This document shows, piece after piece, positions 7,144 through 13,679 of a stretch of 19,191 bases of DNA. The notes under the pieces are model-generated. The model was given only the letters and a program-made list of their open reading frames with translations, had not been told where the DNA came from and did not search any database. Made by a program: the position numbers and the translations under genes. Positions within the stretch are counted from its first letter, which is position 1, and every line of letters begins with the position of its first letter. The stretch covers positions 1 through 19,191 of the forward strand of contig CALARR010000367.1 of the NCBI GenBank assembly GCA_937889015.1, written 5' to 3'. This DNA comes from an uncultured Planctomycetales bacterium. GTDB lineage: Bacteria > Planctomycetota > Planctomycetia > Pirellulales > Thermoguttaceae.

Positions 7144-8892
7144 CTAGGACTTGGCTGTTTCGCGGGGGAGTTCGTAGCGGGCTTTGACGAAGTCTTCCAG
7201 GCCGTCGCTGATCGCCGAATCGAGGCGCGGCTGTTCCTCCAATCGCCAGGGGAGGCGGACGGTGAAGGTGCTGCCCTTGCCGAGGTCGCTTTCCACCCCC
7301 ACCTCGCCGCCCAGCAGCTTGCAGAGTTCCTTGACGATCGACAGTCCGAGGCCGGTGCCGGAGTATTCGCGGGTCATGGCGTCGCCGGTGGGCAGGCCGG
7401 TGCGTGCCTGGCGGAATTTTTCGAAGATGGCCTGCTGGTCCTCTTCGGCGATGCCCACGCCGGTGTCGGCCACCTGCAGCACGAGCCAATTCTGGTCTTC
7501 GCAGCGCGCCAGGACGCGAATGCGGCCCCCTTCGGGCGTGAACTTGATGGCATTGGAGAGCAGGTTGTTGAGGATCTGCTGCACGCGTGCCTGGTCCTGG
7601 TGCATGGGGGGCAGTTCCGGCCGGACCTGCGCTTCCAGGTCGATGTTCTTGCGTTCGGCCAGCGGTCGGGCCATGTCGCACTGGGCGCCGATGACCTGCT
7701 CGATGCGGAAATCGGTGAGGCGGACGTCCATCTTGCCGCTCTCGATCTTGGCCAGGTCGAGGATGTCGTTGATCATGTCCAGCAGCATGCGGCCCGACTT
7801 CTGGATGTTCTGCACGTAGCGTTTTTGCTTATCGTCCAGGGAATCGATGGAGCGGAGCACGTCGCTGAAGCCCAGGATGCTGTTCAAGGGGGTGCGCAAT
7901 TCGTGGCTCATGGTGGCCAGGAAGTCGCTCTTGATGCGGTTCATTTCGTAGAGGCGCATATTGGCCTGGGCCAACTCGTCGATTTTGCCGTCGAGGTTCG
8001 TATTGGCCAGGCGCAGTTCCTCCTGGGCGGAGACCATGTGCCGCAGCATGCGGTTGAAGGCCAGGGCCAGGGCCTCGAATTCGTCGCCGGTGTGGATTTC
8101 GGCGCGCAAGGAGATATTGCCGTGACTGATGGCATCGCTGACGTCGCGCAAGTGGCGCAGGGGCTTGACGATCACGTAGCGGACGATGGCATAGGAGGCC
8201 AACATCGCCAGGAAGACGGTGATGATGGCGGCGGCCAGCAGCCAGGCACGGTTGCGGCTCATGGCCTCTTGCGCCACTCCCAGGGGAATGGAGACGTTGA
8301 CCACGGCCATCAGATCCCCCTCGGCCAGGGGCGAAGCGCCGGGTTGGGCTCGGCTGCCCAACGACACACCGCTGCCGATCATGTCGATGCCGGCGGAAGT
8401 GCTCTGGTGGCAGCCGGGCGTGAGACAAGAACGCTCGGCGCGGATCGGCTGATAGTACGAGTACTCGTTGCGGTCGTCACGGCGGCGTTCGGCCCATTCC
8501 GGAGTGGCGGCGGGACCGCTCGTGGGGCGCGATTTGCGGAAGCGATCGAGGATGGCCCATTCCTCCCCGTCGCGGGGCTTTCCCCTGTCCTGCATTTCCT
8601 GGGGGAAGATGAAGTAGTAGTCGAAGTCCTCTTTGGTCAGCTTCTTGAAGAGGTCCTGGATCAGGGTCTGGAAGCGGGAATCCATCTTCGACCAATGCTC
8701 GATGAGCATGACGCGATCGACCAGCATCCGGCCGGTACTGCGGTTTTGCTGGAACACCAGGTCGTCGGTCATGTCGCTGTACCACCAGAAGCTGGCGGTG
8801 ATCAGCAGCAACAGGCACGCGCCGAACAGGAAACGGCATTTCCGTTCGAGACTGGTCTCGCCCAGGGCGCGTTTGATGGACTGATAAGACAT
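7144..8892 (-). CDS. Membrane sensor histidine kinase with CX4CH motif
   Basis: The product is a 582-aa inner-membrane histidine kinase. TM1 spans about 21-38, a periplasmic sensor domain about 40-215, TM2 about 216-238, HAMP about 240-292, and a short coiled coil follows. The kinase part has the H-box SHELRTPLN with phospho-acceptor H330, the N-box with N447, G1 DTGVGI (476-481) and G2 GTGLGLSI (512-519). The periplasmic domain contains YYQPI, then C156-LTPG-C161-H162, then EGDLMAVVNVSIPL. That order resembles Tll0287/DUF3365-type sensor domains, which carry a CxxCH heme c site; here the spacing is CX4CH. Heme or another redox ligand is therefore an inference. No response regulator is nearby, so the output is unknown. 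The ATG at 8892 has only a weak purine stretch (GAAGAA) before it; an upstream TTGACA is at 8935-8930 on the minus strand. RNase HI lies 29 nt downstream. Confidence 0.92.
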   Translation of the reverse strand: MSYQSIKRALGETSLERKCRFLFGACLLLLITASFWWYSDMTDDLVFQQNRSTGRMLVDRVMLIEHWSKMDSRFQTLIQDLFKKLTKEDFDYYFIFPQEMQDRGKPRDGEEWAILDRFRKSRPTSGPAATPEWAERRRDDRNEYSYYQPIRAERSCLTPGCHQSTSAGIDMIGSGVSLGSRAQPGASPLAEGDLMAVVNVSIPLGVAQEAMSRNRAWLLAAAIITVFLAMLASYAIVRYVIVKPLRHLRDVSDAISHGNISLRAEIHTGDEFEALALAFNRMLRHMVSAQEELRLANTNLDGKIDELAQANMRLYEMNRIKSDFLATMSHELRTPLNSILGFSDVLRSIDSLDDKQKRYVQNIQKSGRMLLDMINDILDLAKIESGKMDVRLTDFRIEQVIGAQCDMARPLAERKNIDLEAQVRPELPPMHQDQARVQQILNNLLSNAIKFTPEGGRIRVLARCEDQNWLVLQVADTGVGIAEEDQQAIFEKFRQARTGLPTGDAMTREYSGTGLGLSIVKELCKLLGGEVGVESDLGKGSTFTVRLPWRLEEQPRLDSAISDGLEDFVKARYELPRETAKS

Positions 8893-9379
8893 GTTCTTCG
8901 TACGAGCGGATTAGGACCGGTGCCAGAACTGTCAACAGCCCAGTCTTGCAGGGCCGCGGGGCGTGGCTGGGGCGGTTCTGGGATATAGGCTCTTGGGACC
9001 GGTGCGGCCTATTCTAAGACATTTGCGCCGCATCCGCCAAGGGGGAAACGGCAGGCACTCTGGGGGGGCTGGCGTGCCGACGGTTCGGTTTTTTCGCGCT
9101 CTGGATTGAGAAACGCCGACAAGGACGGGGGTGCCCCCTCATATCTGCGAGCATCCTTCTCGCTTCGCGCAGACTTGTGTGTACGAAGGAGAAAAGGAAA
9201 AGGGGAAAACGGGCAAGAAGACAGAAGACCACCAAGCCACAACGACACGAAGGAAGGGGCTGAAGCGCGTGGGGCCCCGCTGGAGCTTCTGTGCGCTGCC
9301 GAGAAACGAGCGGTCGCCCGTGCAGATTCCAGCTCGGCCGGCTAGAATATGCGGTCGCACCTCCATCGGAGTCATGTGT
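8893..9379. other. Intergenic region between divergent genes
   Basis: No gene is supported in these 487 bp. On the minus strand a TTGACA (8935-8930) could serve the kinase gene, but the best -10-like CCTAAT (8915-8910) is only 14 nt away, so the call is weak. GGACCGGTGC occurs twice (8914-8923 and 8996-9005). From about 9185 to 9258 there is an A/G-rich stretch ending in ACGACACGAAGG, which also occurs at about 218-229 in the left repeat region. Confidence 0.5.
9185..9258. repeat. Purine-rich stretch with ACGACACGAAGG unit
   Basis: AAGGAGAAAAGGAAAAGGGG-like sequence leads into CCACCAAGCCACAACGACACGAAGG (only in part quoted as ACGACACGAAGG). A similar CACCAAGGCACGACGACACG string lies at 207-226. 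Both are intergenic, so this is another dispersed low-complexity repeat family. Confidence 0.55.
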
Positions 9380-9661
9380 ATGGCAGAACCGCTTACGGAC
9401 GAACAGATCGAGAAGATCAGCGCGAGCTTGAGCCGCGGCAGCAAGATCGAGGCCATCAAGCTCTATCGGGAATTCACGGGCCAAGGGCTGAAGGAGGCCA
9501 AGGACTTCGTGGAGGCCCTGGCGCCCAAGCTCATCGAGCGCGACCCCGAACGTTACGCCAAGCTGGCGCAGGCCAAGGGCTGCGCCGGGGTGTTGGTGGT
9601 GGGGCTGCTGGCGGCGGGCCTGCTGGCGGCCGGTTTGGGGATGCTGCTGGTGCTGGCGTAG
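9380..9661 (+). CDS. Small membrane protein with L7/L12 C-terminal-like domain
   Basis: The 93-aa product has two parts. Residues about 8-60 include SKIEAIKLYREFTGQGLKEA followed by KDFVEALAPKLI, which matches the hallmark helix-loop-helix of the ribosomal protein L7/L12 C-terminal domain, where K, IK, R, TG and GLKEAK..VE are conserved. Residues 69-92 form a Gly/Ala/Leu-rich transmembrane helix. The N-terminal stalk-binding domain and hinge of true L7/L12 are absent, so this is not the ribosomal stalk protein. In bL12 the CTD recruits translation GTPases; whether this domain binds anything similar is unknown. CGGAG at 9367-9371 fits the ATG at 9380 (8 nt); an in-frame ATG at 9374 would have only 2 nt. 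The next gene starts 43 nt after the stop. Confidence 0.8.
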   Translation: MAEPLTDEQIEKISASLSRGSKIEAIKLYREFTGQGLKEAKDFVEALAPKLIERDPERYAKLAQAKGCAGVLVVGLLAAGLLAAGLGMLLVLA

Positions 9662-9704
9662 CCGGTTGCTGGACAGGTACGCGGAGTTCTTTGCGCGCAT
9701 CGCC

Positions 9705-10784
9705 ATGAACGAACCAGCCTGGATACTCTATGGGGCCAACGGCTTCACCGGCCAGCGGATCGCTGAGGAAGCGGTTCGACGCGGGCAACGGCCGATCCTG
9801 GCCGGACGCGATCGGGCCGCAATCGAGGCGCTGGCCGAAGGGCTGGGCTGCCCAAGCCGGGTGTTCGACCTGGCCGATCCAGCCGGATTGTCCCGAAGCT
9901 TGTCCGACGTGCGCGGCGTGTTGAATTGCGCCGGGCCGTTTGGCCACACGGCGGCAGTGATGATCGAGGCTTGCCTGCGGGTCGGCGTGCACTACTTGGA
10001 CATCACGGGCGAGATCGACGTGATCGAGTGGGCCGCGGCCCAGCACGAGCAGGCGCTGCGCGCCGGGGTGACGTTGCTGCCGGCGGTGGGATTCGACGTC
10101 GTGCCCAGCGATTGCCTGGCGGCCATGTTGGCGGCACGATTGCCGGGGGCCCGGCGTCTGGAGTTGGCCTTCACCGGCGCGGGGCAGATGAGCCGCGGCA
10201 CGGCACGGACGGTCGTCGAGGCCTTGCCACACGGCGGGCGCGTGCGTCAGGAGGGTCGGATCGTGCGCGTGCCCCTGGCCTGGAAGGCGATGGAAGTGCC
10301 CTTTCAGGACGGTCGGCGCTGGACCACCACCGTTCCTTGGGGCGACGTGGCGTCGGCGTGGTGGTCGACGGGCATTCCCAATGTCGAGGTCTACATGGCC
10401 ATGCCCGAGCCGCAGATTCGCTGGATGCAGCGGTTGCGTGGCCTAGCGGGGCTGGCGTTGGCCCTGTTGCCGCGCGACTTGCTGGCCGGCCTGCTTCGCA
10501 AGGCCCTCAGCAGTTCCAAGGGGGGCCAACCGGCGCAAGGCTCGCTGTGGGGCCGCGTGAGCGACGCGACGGGGCAGAGCGTGCAGGCCACGCTCATCAC
10601 GCCCGAGCCGTACCAACTGACGGTGTTGACGGCCTTGGCCGCAGTGGAGCGGGTCTGGAAGTTGTCCGCGGCTGGGTTTCAGACGCCGTCGAGGTTGTTT
10701 GGCGCGGCGTTTGTGCTGGAGATTCCGGGGGTCGAGTTCCGGGAGTTGCCCGGCGCTGCCGATGCTGCCTGTGGCGGCTCCTGA
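9705..10784 (+). CDS. Saccharopine dehydrogenase-like / trans-acting enoyl reductase-like oxidoreductase
   Basis: The 359-aa product opens with a Rossmann dinucleotide-binding motif, ILYGANGFTGQ (G10, G13, G16), followed by AGRDRAAIEAL and VLNCAGPFG, a pattern shared by the saccharopine dehydrogenase NADP-binding family and the mycobacterial trans-acting enoyl reductase group. GVHYLDITGE and PAVGFDVVPSDCLA are also characteristic. The substrate cannot be inferred; lysine metabolism is unlikely because the C-terminal half does not look like a true saccharopine dehydrogenase. The protein is cytosolic or membrane-associated, with a hydrophobic patch GLAGLALALLP about residues 247-257. I chose the ATG at 9705 because the Rossmann strand begins immediately after; a TTG at 9666 in frame is possible, since GGAG at 9683-9686 is 18 nt from the ATG, too far for a good site. 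It may be translationally linked to the small protein 43 nt upstream. Confidence 0.85.
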   Translation: MNEPAWILYGANGFTGQRIAEEAVRRGQRPILAGRDRAAIEALAEGLGCPSRVFDLADPAGLSRSLSDVRGVLNCAGPFGHTAAVMIEACLRVGVHYLDITGEIDVIEWAAAQHEQALRAGVTLLPAVGFDVVPSDCLAAMLAARLPGARRLELAFTGAGQMSRGTARTVVEALPHGGRVRQEGRIVRVPLAWKAMEVPFQDGRRWTTTVPWGDVASAWWSTGIPNVEVYMAMPEPQIRWMQRLRGLAGLALALLPRDLLAGLLRKALSSSKGGQPAQGSLWGRVSDATGQSVQATLITPEPYQLTVLTALAAVERVWKLSAAGFQTPSRLFGAAFVLEIPGVEFRELPGAADAACGGS

Positions 10785-10798
10785 ATCCAGTTTGATGG

Positions 10799-10822
10799 CA
10801 TGGCCACGCGAGCGTGGCCATG
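10799..10822. terminator. Hairpin between convergent genes (possible bidirectional terminator)
   Basis: CATGGCCACGC (10799-10809), a GA loop, and GCGTGGCCATG (10812-10822) form a perfect 11-bp stem, extendable by two more pairs after one mismatch. It lies between the stop of the oxidoreductase (10784) and that of the membrane protein (10850), which converge. There is no T-run on either strand, so it could equally be a dispersed palindrome that happens to stop transcription or RNA decay. Confidence 0.5.
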
Positions 10823-10849
10823 GCACCCGAAATCCCCAATCCCGCCCCC

Positions 10850-11311
10850 CTACTCTACTCCCCCGGGGACGCGTGGCAGGCGGTCGACGAAGCGTGCCCA
10901 GGCCAGGGGCAGATCGTGGTCGAGTTGGGCCCAGCACTGATCGGCGGTGGTCGCATCGCTGAGGAGCACGAGGTCCTGACCGGCTTGCCGCGTGACGCGC
11001 GTGACGGTCTCCATGGCGGCCGCGAGGTCCGGATCCGCGGCCGGGCGGTTCTGGGGCCACCGGGCCCAGAACCCGGGCAAGACCAGCGCCAGCAGCAGTC
11101 CGGCGGCCAGGGCCAGGGCCAGCCGGCGCGAGACAAGTCCGCGCGCGACTGCCGGTATGAGCTGCGCGTGTTCGTCGCGCGACGTCTTCTGCACCGCGCG
11201 GACCAGGCGCGCGTGCAGCTCGGGGCAAAACAGCGGACGATCCAGTTGGGCCTCCTGCCGCAGTCGTTGGCGCAACGGGTCCTTGTCGCCGACAGGAATG
11301 GAATGAGACAT
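10850..11311 (-). CDS. Single-pass membrane protein, candidate anti-sigma factor
   Basis: The 153-aa product has an N-terminal cytosolic part with DPLRQRLRQEAQLDRPLF and ELHARLVRAV, one strong transmembrane helix (about 62-82), and a short outer domain to the end. It follows the ECF sigma gene after only 14 nt, the usual position of an anti-sigma factor. The zinc-binding HxxxCxxC motif of ZAS anti-sigma factors is absent; only C29 and C116 are present. The anti-sigma role is therefore an inference from position and topology. The ATG at 11311 has GGTGGAGAA just upstream on the minus strand, a strong ribosome binding site. It converges with the oxidoreductase gene and is the last gene of its operon. 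Confidence 0.75.
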   Translation of the reverse strand: MSHSIPVGDKDPLRQRLRQEAQLDRPLFCPELHARLVRAVQKTSRDEHAQLIPAVARGLVSRRLALALAAGLLLALVLPGFWARWPQNRPAADPDLAAAMETVTRVTRQAGQDLVLLSDATTADQCWAQLDHDLPLAWARFVDRLPRVPGGVE

Positions 11312-11325
11312 GATCGTTCTCCACC

Positions 11326-11967
11326 TTACGCCGGTTGGGTCGCCGGCGGCGAGTCGGGACGGCAGCGTGGGACCTGCGCGCTGGTGTCGGGGCACAGACG
11401 GGCGTCTTCGGGCGCCAGTTCCCGGAGCACGGGCAGCAGCTTGCGCCGGGCGCGGAACAGTCGGGTCTTGACGGCCACCCATGAGCACTCCAGGACGCGT
11501 GCCACCTCGCGCGCCGGAAAACCTTCGACGTAGTGCAGCCAGAGGGCCGTCCATTCCTCATCGCTGAGCACGCGGCGGGCCGTATCCCACAACAACCGGC
11601 GGCTTTCGGCGTTGACGGCGTGCTGCACGGGCCCCAGCGCGGGGCAAAGGAGGGCTCGCGTGGCCTCGTGGTCGGTCTCCGGCCTCGCGCGCCGCCGCTG
11701 GTTGAGCCCCACGCGATGGGCGATCGTGAACAGCCAGGTGGCAAAGGGCCAGCGTGCGTTGTAGCGATCCAAGTGCCGATACGCGCGCACAAAGGTCTCT
11801 TGCACCAGGTCTTCGGCATCGGCGCGCGCCCCGCGCTGACGCAGGAAGTGCAGCAGCGGCGACTGGTAGCGGCGCAGCAACTCCTCGAAACAAGCGACGG
11901 AGCCCCGCTGCGCTCGGCGCGCGAGTTCCTCGTCGCAGAGCGGTCGCGGGGCTTCGGCGTGGGACAT
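11326..11967 (-). CDS. ECF-family RNA polymerase sigma factor
   Basis: The 213-aa product has the two-domain plan of sigma-70 group 4. Region 2 lies at about 27-95, with FEELLRRYQSPLLHFL, DAEDLVQETFVRAYR (50-64), and FATWLFTIAHR (75-85). Region 4 lies at about 120-178, with VLSDEEWTALWLHYVEGF and the helix-turn-helix AREVARVLECSWVAVKTRLF. The C-terminal tail after 180 is Pro-rich. It should direct RNA polymerase to a small regulon, often including its own operon. The ATG at 11967 has GGAAAG 6 nt upstream. A GTG at 12009 in frame overlaps the TGA of the upstream gene as GTGA, so a longer coupled form (227 aa) is possible. The downstream gene starts 14 nt after the stop. Confidence 0.93.
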   Translation of the reverse strand: MSHAEAPRPLCDEELARRAQRGSVACFEELLRRYQSPLLHFLRQRGARADAEDLVQETFVRAYRHLDRYNARWPFATWLFTIAHRVGLNQRRRARPETDHEATRALLCPALGPVQHAVNAESRRLLWDTARRVLSDEEWTALWLHYVEGFPAREVARVLECSWVAVKTRLFRARRKLLPVLRELAPEDARLCPDTSAQVPRCRPDSPPATQPA

Positions 11968-12005
11968 GGCGATCTTTCCGAGGTTCACCGATCGTCGCTC
12001 GCCCG

Positions 12006-12932
12006 TCACTTCAGGTACTTGGCGGAAATGGCCTTCCAGAGGATCTGCATTTCCCGCCAGACATCGTTCACGCCGGCTTCACCGCGGATGGTCACCGTTT
12101 GACCGGTCTGGCCGATGGCGAGGATCTGGGCGCCCTTGGTCAGCGGGCTGTCGGGTCCGTGGTGCAGTTCGACGGCGGCCAAGGCGCCCTCGATCACGGT
12201 CTTGAATTTCTGGGCCACGTCGGGCGACTGCACGCAGAAATCGACATTCAGGAACACCTGGTTATGGGCCTCGCCGATGACCAGGCTCAACGAGTCGGCC
12301 TGTTTGACCAGGGGCGACTTGTAGGGCAAGGGGACGGCCGAGAGGCCCACGCCCCGCCCCACCAGCATCGTACCCGACGGCACCGGCGCGGCAAGCACCG
12401 ACGCGGCCCCGGCGAGGGAGGGCGATTGGCCCTGGAGCGTGTCGAGGGCCGCCGCGACGTCGGCCGGGGTGCGAGCCAAGAGCATCACGTTCGGCTTGTA
12501 GAACGCGCCGGTCGCCGCGCCCGCGCCGCCCCCCCAGGAATGGAGTTCGTAGTCTCCGTGCTGCTGCGATGTATAGCCGGGCGCGCTCTTGACCTTCTGC
12601 GCCAACAGCGCCTGGTTCAGGTCCGCGTCGACGATCAACACGATCTGCTCATGGTCGAACTGCTTTCCGTACAGGGTCAACGAGTGCAGGTCATCCTCCG
12701 GGTTGATTCCCAACATCAGGCAGAATTGCTCGGCGTGCCGCTCGATGGCATCGATCCGTTCCAGGCCGCGTTCGTAGGCCATGCGTACCAGGCCCGACTC
12801 GCGCATCGCGTCCACGTCTACGTGGACGATCCACTTGGCATCGGCAGGCACCTGCTTGGTGTTCAGCGGGGCGGCCATGCTCCAGGTGGCCCAAGTACAA
12901 GTCAGAACCAACGCCGCCAGATGAGTCTTCAT
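12006..12932 (-). CDS. Secreted protein of unknown function, first gene of sigma operon
   Basis: The 308-aa product starts with a signal peptide (about 1-20, cleavage near SMA-AP). The mature protein is soluble and mixed alpha/beta, with PADAKWIVHVDVDAMRESGL near the start, a Gly/Ala stretch GGGAGAATG at about 134-142, and a repeated-looking hydrophobic strand pattern. The ADAKWIVHVDVDAM opening resembles exported DUF3352-like proteins, but I cannot make a firm assignment. It has only two cysteines in the mature part and no catalytic motif. It is followed directly by the ECF sigma gene; the intervening space is 38 nt, or an overlap if the GTG start of the sigma factor is used. GAGGT about 7 nt before the ATG is a good ribosome binding site. 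A role as signal or as target of the sigma system is inference. Confidence 0.82.
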   Translation of the reverse strand: MKTHLAALVLTCTWATWSMAAPLNTKQVPADAKWIVHVDVDAMRESGLVRMAYERGLERIDAIERHAEQFCLMLGINPEDDLHSLTLYGKQFDHEQIVLIVDADLNQALLAQKVKSAPGYTSQQHGDYELHSWGGGAGAATGAFYKPNVMLLARTPADVAAALDTLQGQSPSLAGAASVLAAPVPSGTMLVGRGVGLSAVPLPYKSPLVKQADSLSLVIGEAHNQVFLNVDFCVQSPDVAQKFKTVIEGALAAVELHHGPDSPLTKGAQILAIGQTGQTVTIRGEAGVNDVWREMQILWKAISAKYLK

Positions 12933-13092
12933 GGTTTACCTCGTGAAAGGGGGGGAATTGTACCTTCTCTACCCCCGTATACACGGCAAGTGCCTGGCCG
13001 GTTACCGCAGAGGAGCGAACTTGAGGATCGTTCATGCACCTTGTCCGCCAAAGGCGTCTTCGGCCCGGGGGAAGCAGAGCTTCGCGGATATG

Positions 13093-13118
13093 CGTTCCCA
13101 AGCTGGAGCTTGGGAACG
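13093..13118. repeat. Perfect palindrome CGTTCCCAAGCT
   Basis: CGTTCCCAAGCT (13093-13104), GG, AGCTTGGGAACG (13107-13118): a perfect 12-bp inverted repeat. It lies between two minus-strand genes, just past the stop of the small membrane protein at 13131. I recall near-identical palindromes dispersed in many bacterial genomes; that memory cannot be checked here. Without a T-run it is a weak terminator. Confidence 0.75.
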
Positions 13119-13130
13119 AGAGCCCCCTCG

Positions 13131-13373
13131 TCACTTCGGCTGGCGGTCGAGCAGATGCCCCACGGCCTGCACGACCAGCAGGAAGATCAGGTCCAAGATC
13201 CAGACGATGCCCAAGGCCAAGGCGATGCGTCCCAGGACGGCGCTGCCAGCCACGTCGCCCAGCGACTGGAGCAGGAAACCAACGCCCAAGACGACACAGA
13301 TCACCACCGGCAGAAGCAGCGCCACGACCAGCAACAGTAGGAGGGCCGATCGCCAGAGAGGGTTTTCGCACAT
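13131..13373 (-). CDS. Small two-helix membrane protein
   Basis: I do not recognise the family. The 80-aa product has a short N-terminal tail MCENPLWRS, a first hydrophobic helix (about 10-34), a short polar loop with LQSLGDVAGS, and a second helix (about 48-72), ending LLDRQPK. Both ends are therefore likely cytoplasmic. The ATG at 13373 has GGGGAA about 7 nt upstream on the minus strand, which supports a real gene. It is divergent from the exported hydrolase and about 200 nt from the next minus-strand gene. A TTGACA on the minus strand at 13424-13419 could be its -35 box, with an AATGCC/GGCATT inverted repeat (13388-13407) over the expected start region. Confidence 0.7.
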   Translation of the reverse strand: MCENPLWRSALLLLLVVALLLPVVICVVLGVGFLLQSLGDVAGSAVLGRIALALGIVWILDLIFLLVVQAVGHLLDRQPK

Positions 13374-13568
13374 GACATATTCCCCAGAATGCCTAATCTT
13401 CGGCATTTGGGAGGCGATTGTCAACCCGCCCGGCGACAGGGGCCCGCCTGAGCAGGATTCACGGGCCGGGGCAGTTTGCGTTCGGGGGCCGGATGCGAGG
13501 CTGGGCCGTGCCACCGGGACGGAACGACCGACCCAGGCGGCAAAATCGGCACGCGTGCTGCGGTTTGC

Positions 13569-13596
13569 TTGACAGGTCCCCCCAACAACCCACAAT
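13569..13596 (+). promoter_or_regulatory. Candidate sigma-70 promoter for the exported hydrolase
   Basis: TTGACA (13569-13574), 16 nt, then CACAAT (13591-13596; 4 of 6 matches to TATAAT). It is 83 nt upstream of the ATG at 13680 and nothing else on this strand begins in between. The 306-bp divergent gap from 13374 to 13679 holds no gene. Confidence 0.45.
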
Positions 13597-13679
13597 TGAG
13601 CGTAGGCCGGTGCCCTTGTCTTGCCGCGGCACAAGGTTCTTGGGCCTTTTTCTGCCCGCACACCCTGGAAAGTGCGCCT

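Noticed and set aside
4628..7147. An 839-residue open frame on the + strand
   Set aside because: It is antisense to recG and rnhA, which have full motif sets. Its composition (His, Gln, Gly, Ala rich) is what high-GC third positions give on the opposite strand.
7144..8892. A partner response regulator for the kinase
   Set aside because: No receiver-domain gene is found on either strand of the window.
7600..8988. A 462-residue + strand open frame
   Set aside because: Antisense to the histidine kinase with complete H, N and G boxes.
11754..13340. A 528-residue + strand open frame
   Set aside because: Antisense to the sigma factor and secreted protein; low-complexity Arg/Gly/His composition.
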